Below are positions 6,801 to 8,134 of a stretch of 8,134 nucleotides of DNA, one piece after another. The notes below the pieces were generated by a model. That model was given only the letters and a program-made list of their open reading frames with translations, was not told the DNA's origin and did not search any database. The translations under genes and the position numbers were made by a program. The first letter of the stretch is position 1; every line of letters starts with the position of its first letter. Source of the DNA: UBA8403 sp964455155 (GTDB taxonomy: Bacteria; Bacteroidota; Bacteroidia; Cytophagales; Amoebophilaceae); the NCBI GenBank assembly GCA_964455155.1, contig CAYVYH010000031.1, positions 1 to 8,134 of the forward strand, read 5' to 3'.

Positions 6801-8134
6801 AGGGTGTCCGTCGCTGCAAGCTGGCCGCCCTGCCCGATGACGACGTCATCGCCGCCGCCGAAGTCCAGCGTGATCGCGCCGGCCGAGGTGATGACCAGCC
6901 CGGTCATGCCCACGGTATCCGCGCCATCGCCGGTTTGCAGCGTGAAGCCGCCCTTGCCCGCGACGATCTCGCCGCCGGTCAGGTCAAGGTTCGACGGACC
7001 CGCGCCGCGGTTGCTGATGACCAGCCCGCCGCCCGCATCGATCTTGCCAAGCGCCTTGGCTTCGTCGGCGATGCCGTCGAAGTCGCCCATGTTGACCGAG
7101 ACGTCGCCCTTGGCGGACAGACCCGCTGCCGCCGACAAGGTGAGGGTGTCGCCGCCGCCATCCATGGTCACAGTGATGTTGCGACCTGCGGTGATCACCG
7201 CCTTGGAGTCGATGACGTCATAGCCGTCGCCGGTATCCAGGACGATGTTGCGTCCCGCCGTGACGGCGGCCGCGATGGTGGTGGTAAGGCCGCCCGTGCC
7301 GGTGTTGACAAGGGTGATATCCACGCCTGCCCGCAACGTGTCGGACAGGGTCAGCCGGCTGCGGTCGGCGCGCACCGCGCCGAAGTCCAGCAGGGCGCTG
7401 CCCGCCGTGGCGCGCACGGCCTTGGCGAAGGTGACGGTATCCACCCCGCCGCCCGTGCTGAGCGTCAGGTCGGTGCCCGCCGTGACGGTGTCGCTGAACA
7501 GGAGCGTGTCATCACCGCTGCCCATGCGGGTCAGGATGAAGGTCGCGGCGGACAACTTGCTGTCCATCGTGACGGTCGCGGCATCGGTGCCCGATTTCAG
7601 CAGGCTGATCGAGGTGCCCGCGATCAGGTCGCCCGTGACTTGCAGCGTTTCCGGGCCCGTCGCCTTGCTGCCGGTGGCCGAGGAGGCCGGACCGGCGCCA
7701 AGGTCGATCGACACCAGTTCGCCCGTGGTCACGGCCCCGTCGATCAGGACGGAATCCGTCCCCGCGGCCAGAGAGGCCGACAGGTAGGTGCCCACGTCGA
7801 TGGAACCGACATGCGTGATGGTGTCATTGCCGGTGCCCAGCGACAGACGCGCGAAGGTGCCGGTTTCCCATGTGCCCGTCGTGGTCACATCGGTGCCCGC
7901 CTTGCCCGAGGCCAGAACCGTCAGACTGGTGCCCGCGACCAGCGGACCTTCCGTCAGTTCCAGTTGCTGGCGCAGGGACAGATCCCGCTCGTTGCCGATG
8001 TCGAGGTCGATGTAGATCGCGCCTTCGGTCGCCTCGATCCCTTCGGCCACGATCATGACGTCGGTTTCGACGCCGCTCTGCACGATGATGTTGCGCGTGG
8101 CGGTGATCGTGGTGTCGAAGTCGAACAGGTCGCG
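1..8134 (-). CDS. Giant RTX-type calcium-binding exoprotein (probable adhesin), partial at both ends
   Basis: One minus-strand reading frame fills the window: it is open from the right edge to the N run at 2123-2132 and, in a frame shifted by the gap, from 2122 to base 1. About 2,700 residues are visible without a start or stop. The first possible start in frame is a GTG at 8083, but the frame is open upstream of it with the same solenoid-type sequence, so it is not the real start. Order of parts: beta-solenoid coils, a conserved 255-residue module, a degenerate beta region, RTX nonapeptides (GGxGxDxLx type), a mixed region, a Gly/Thr/Pro hinge, and three tandem modules of about 290 residues. 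RTX repeats bind calcium and mark type I-secreted proteins; that knowledge plus the size and the lack of cysteine suggests an extracellular adhesin or matrix protein. Neither the transporter nor the C-terminal secretion signal is visible. No catalytic motif was recognised. The family is fairly sure; the exact role is inferred. Confidence 0.9.
840..1709 (-). repeat. Tandem module copy B (870 bases, 290 residues)
   Basis: Complete copy, starting at VLGATGTVTVATTQIAKPVRV. Subunit I: IDNAVVVLTG, SRDATGFTFMVDEWEYQDN, WVAVQAGVHTLSDGRVVEAG. Subunit II: FTDAPVVITSVMSS, TGFDARLQEEQAR, KELVGYIAFGLGT. Subunit III: FDSSIGSPVVVADTQTL, FISEEQSLD, LGLVGFSAGLLRGTRTGD. It is closest to copy C, and several blocks match at exactly 870 bases offset: 325-352 equals 1195-1222, and 661-680 equals 1531-1550. 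A binding role (sugar or surface) is possible by analogy but not shown by the sequence. Confidence 0.8.
1710..2530 (-). repeat. Tandem module copy A (about 284 residues, interrupted by the N gap)
   Basis: First of three tandem copies, starting at DIGRSGSFTLAPSNVGKPVRV and aligning at the same phase with copies B and C. Subunit I has ITNAVIALTG, LDEWEYQDNKR and WLAIEAGVHQLSDGR; subunit II has FSGTPVVLTSIMS, then the gap, then LQSEEAR and KELVGYIAIQTG; subunit III has FNNPIVLAEEQSA, FFDEEQSAD and LGIVGIELGTVRGKRQGD. The conserved pattern is a hydrophobic PVV/NAVV strand, an acidic EE/EWEY stretch and a final vAiexG strand. It resembles beta-sandwich modules found repeatedly in bacterial surface proteins, with some likeness to H-type lectin-like repeats; that naming is tentative. 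The visible length of 821 bases includes ten Ns; with the gap corrected to about 41 bases the copy would be 852 bases. Confidence 0.75.
2123..2132. other. Assembly gap (ten Ns) of understated length
   Basis: The Ns lie in subunit II of copy A, between SRFTPES and RLQSEEAR. From the Gln codon of LQ to the Met codon of the S(I/V)MS motif, copies B and C each span 75 bases (1257 to 1332, and 387 to 462). Copy A spans 44 bases with the ten Ns (2112 to 2156). The deficit of 31 bases implies a true gap of about 41 bases. The correct frame resumes immediately after the gap, so the ten Ns are probably a placeholder and the frame break is not biological. Confidence 0.85.
2543..2605 (-). repeat. Gly/Thr then Pro-rich hinge encoded by a 12-base tandem repeat
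   Basis: The segment reads GSSS, then three GGGT-type units, then TPPPT. At the DNA level the three GGGT units are a near-perfect 12-base tandem repeat, which can gain or lose units without shifting the frame. Gly/Thr/Pro linkers are flexible, and this one exactly separates the junction segment from the first tandem module (copy A starts at 2530). Confidence 0.85.
2606..3279 (-). other. Non-repetitive junction segment with a probable helical stretch
   Basis: About 225 residues between the last RTX patch and the hinge. The first part (about 3240-3110) is rich in Ala, Gly and Ser, ending in GDIWKIVNGNQ. Then comes a charged segment that looks helical (about 3095-2985: VTRAIIKRAIELAETEPDP, then LISRLFSASKADYVVAQQVA), the only clearly non-beta part seen in the window. 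Two aromatic-rich strand pairs follow: LYLYDAASGGF at about 2765 and FFYVDDRGGVYFY at about 2640-2610. No family was recognised. It may be a spacer or fold adaptor between the stalk and the tandem modules. Confidence 0.55.
3280..3381 (-). repeat. Terminal RTX patch
   Basis: A short isolated calcium-binding patch, GDDYIEGGAGNDVLIGG followed by a DLIGGSS cap, separated from the main RTX block by about 90 residues (3649-3382) that are rich in Ala and Thr and contain no repeats. It may close the beta-roll before the protein changes architecture. Confidence 0.8.
3650..5040 (-). repeat. RTX nonapeptide block (hemolysin-type calcium-binding repeats) in GD-capped units
   Basis: About 460 residues carrying many GGxGxDxLx-type nonapeptides, such as GGAGADTIT, GGTGRDVLIGG, GGQGADTIMGG, GGAGDDVVL and GGQGNDLLLGD. 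RTX nonapeptides bind calcium and form a parallel beta-roll. They come in units of very roughly 40-60 residues that often end in a short cap: MVGDST (about 4821), MVGDNL (about 4710), VMGDTG (about 4540), ILGDNG (about 4365), AIGDHA (about 4195) and LLGDMA (about 3660). After each cap is a non-RTX insert of 15-40 residues (for example DVTFANGFIDRIESL). Known biology: such repeats stay unfolded in low-calcium cytoplasm and fold after type I export. Several repeats are imperfect (NTGAVIIGG, GEGENIAIGD), so not every turn will bind calcium. Confidence 0.9.
5041..5692 (-). other. Degenerate, Ala/Thr/Ser-rich beta region of the same protein
   Basis: About 217 residues with few calcium-type turns. 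It begins with a low-complexity stretch rich in Ala, Ser and Thr (for example ISASSSAIPAAITAES), passes through segments such as LRLDGAGQLGENYG and VDRLTVRTDG, and ends with MGSGSDKFSF and QAGGGTDSIT turns that lead into the RTX block. Alternating hydrophobic residues suggest beta structure. No domain was recognised. It looks like a decayed continuation of the preceding modules. Confidence 0.5.
5693..6457 (-). other. Conserved non-tandem module of giant RTX exoproteins (about 255 residues)
   Basis: Starts at DVRGTDEEDLFLVRDG and ends at the FLSIGG segment. Landmarks in order: the entry segment EEDLFLVRDG; QERILYD; GGADFVALDD; GTGNDRVRVGQVYE; the GGWLSDGVSN segment; GEGDDRIEVNSN; AGNDAVIVRSF; VDEVSVIGT; and GGLGSDFLSIGG. 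From memory, the order (a lDD, then a GQxy segment with an Arg-Asp or Pro-Asp pair, then GxLSdGvS, then GxGDD with a vxSN, then GnDxxxVRsF) recurs in very large exoproteins of alphaproteobacteria, cyanobacteria and others; I cannot give a family name. It has isolated GxGxD turns but is not tandemly repeated, so it is probably a distinct calcium-binding beta module between the sparse solenoid and the RTX block. Its function is unknown to me. Confidence 0.6.
6746..7036 (-). repeat. Solenoid super-repeat unit 4 (97 residues, four coils)
   Basis: Starts at AGGGLVISNRG. Coil a has RGAGPSNLDLTG (no GxGxD), coil b has GDGADT, coil c has GGGDDV and coil d has GAGNDR. Coil d here is short and has a near-canonical turn, so it departs from the earlier units. 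After this unit the pattern continues as three more GxGxD coils (6745-6535: GDGND, GLGND, GDGAD) without a recognisable coil-a type, so the four-coil order breaks down at the end of the solenoid. Confidence 0.6.
7037..7330 (-). repeat. Solenoid super-repeat unit 3 (98 residues, four coils)
   Basis: Starts at AGVDITLVNTG. Coil a has TGTGGLTTT in place of a GxGxD turn, coil b has GDGYDV, coil c has GGGDT, and coil d (VNMGDFDGIADEAKALGKI) has an acidic longer loop. The same order of turn types as in units 1 and 2 supports a true four-coil period. Confidence 0.65.
7331..7621 (-). repeat. Solenoid super-repeat unit 2 (97 residues, four coils)
   Basis: Starts at AGTSISLLKSG, which aligns with the start of unit 1. 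Coil a lacks a canonical turn (KSGTDAATV), coil b has GSGDDT, coil c has GGGVDT, and coil d reads LDFGAVRADRSRLTLSD, again without a normal calcium turn and with a longer, charged loop. Confidence 0.65.
7622..7936 (-). repeat. Solenoid super-repeat unit 1 (105 residues, four coils)
   Basis: First complete four-coil unit, starting at AGTSLTVLASG. Coil a has no proper GxGxD turn (SGKAGTDVTTT), coil b has GTGNDT, coil c has AAGTDS, and coil d (IDLGAG...) carries an insertion rich in Ser, Ala, Gly and Thr before the next AGT. This insertion makes it longer than the later units. Boundaries are set by the Ala of the AG motif at the start of each coil a. Confidence 0.65.

Larger units (their letters stand above)
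6535..8134 (-). repeat. Beta-solenoid region of about 20 short coils, many with GxGxD turns
   Basis: This stretch of about 530 residues is made of coils of roughly 23-34 residues. A coil reads approximately AGT-x-hydrophobic-x-hydrophobic, then a turn such as GTGNDT, GSGDDT, GDGYDV, GDGADT or GGGDDV, then a short strand ending in Thr, Ser or Gly. The turns resemble RTX calcium-binding turns but are spaced one per coil instead of every nine residues, so this is a sparser solenoid than the classical RTX block at 5040-3650. It is the most N-terminal part visible and runs off the right edge (the edge residues RDLFDFDTTITATRN continue the same style). It probably forms an elongated extracellular stalk. 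The coils are further arranged in groups of four, listed separately. Confidence 0.8.

Noticed and set aside
8081..8083. GTG as the translation start of the giant gene
   Set aside because: The frame is open upstream to the window edge and the upstream residues continue the solenoid style; there is no signal or start context.
1..8134. Promoters, terminators, tRNA/rRNA, insertion sequences or a second gene
   Set aside because: The whole window is continuous coding sequence of one gene, and no non-coding gap, inverted-repeat ends or RNA-like segment was seen.

Overview
The window lies wholly inside one very large minus-strand gene that is cut by both window edges. The high G+C content (about two thirds by eye), the codon use and the style of the repeats suggest an alphaproteobacterium, perhaps of the Rhodobacterales; this is an inference from style, since no taxonomic marker gene is present. 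The product is a giant secreted, calcium-binding, RTX-type exoprotein, most likely an adhesin or surface/matrix protein. At least about 2,700 residues are visible, and I found no cysteine in them. Neither the start nor the stop codon is in the window, so no promoter, ribosome binding site, terminator, RNA gene or second gene can be called.

Layout in the direction of translation (right to left): (1) 8134-6535, a solenoid of short coils of about 23-34 residues, many with a GxGxD turn, organised into a higher-order four-coil repeat of about 97-105 residues; (2) 6457-5693, a non-tandem module of about 255 residues that I recognise as recurring in other giant bacterial RTX exoproteins; (3) 5692-5041, a degenerate Ala/Thr-rich beta-type region; (4) 5040-3650, classical RTX nonapeptide blocks in units that often end in a 'GD' cap; (5) 3649-2606, a mixed region with a last RTX patch, a probable helical segment and two aromatic-rich strands; (6) 2605-2543, a Gly/Thr then Pro-rich hinge; (7) 2530-1, three tandem copies (A, B, C) of a 284-290-residue beta-sandwich-like module, each apparently built of three related subunits of about 95 residues.

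A run of ten Ns (2123-2132) sits in copy A. It shifts the apparent reading frame, but the correct frame resumes at once on the far side and stays open to base 1. Comparison with copies B and C indicates that the true gap is about 41 bases, so the break is an assembly artefact and not a mutation.

How the parts may work together (inference): the calcium-dependent repeats would fold outside the cell after type I secretion and form a long stalk, and the tandem modules beyond the flexible hinge would be a multivalent binding region. The secretion apparatus and the C-terminal export signal would lie outside the window. I see no defence system, mobile element or CRISPR array. The points of interest are the nested repeat architectures.
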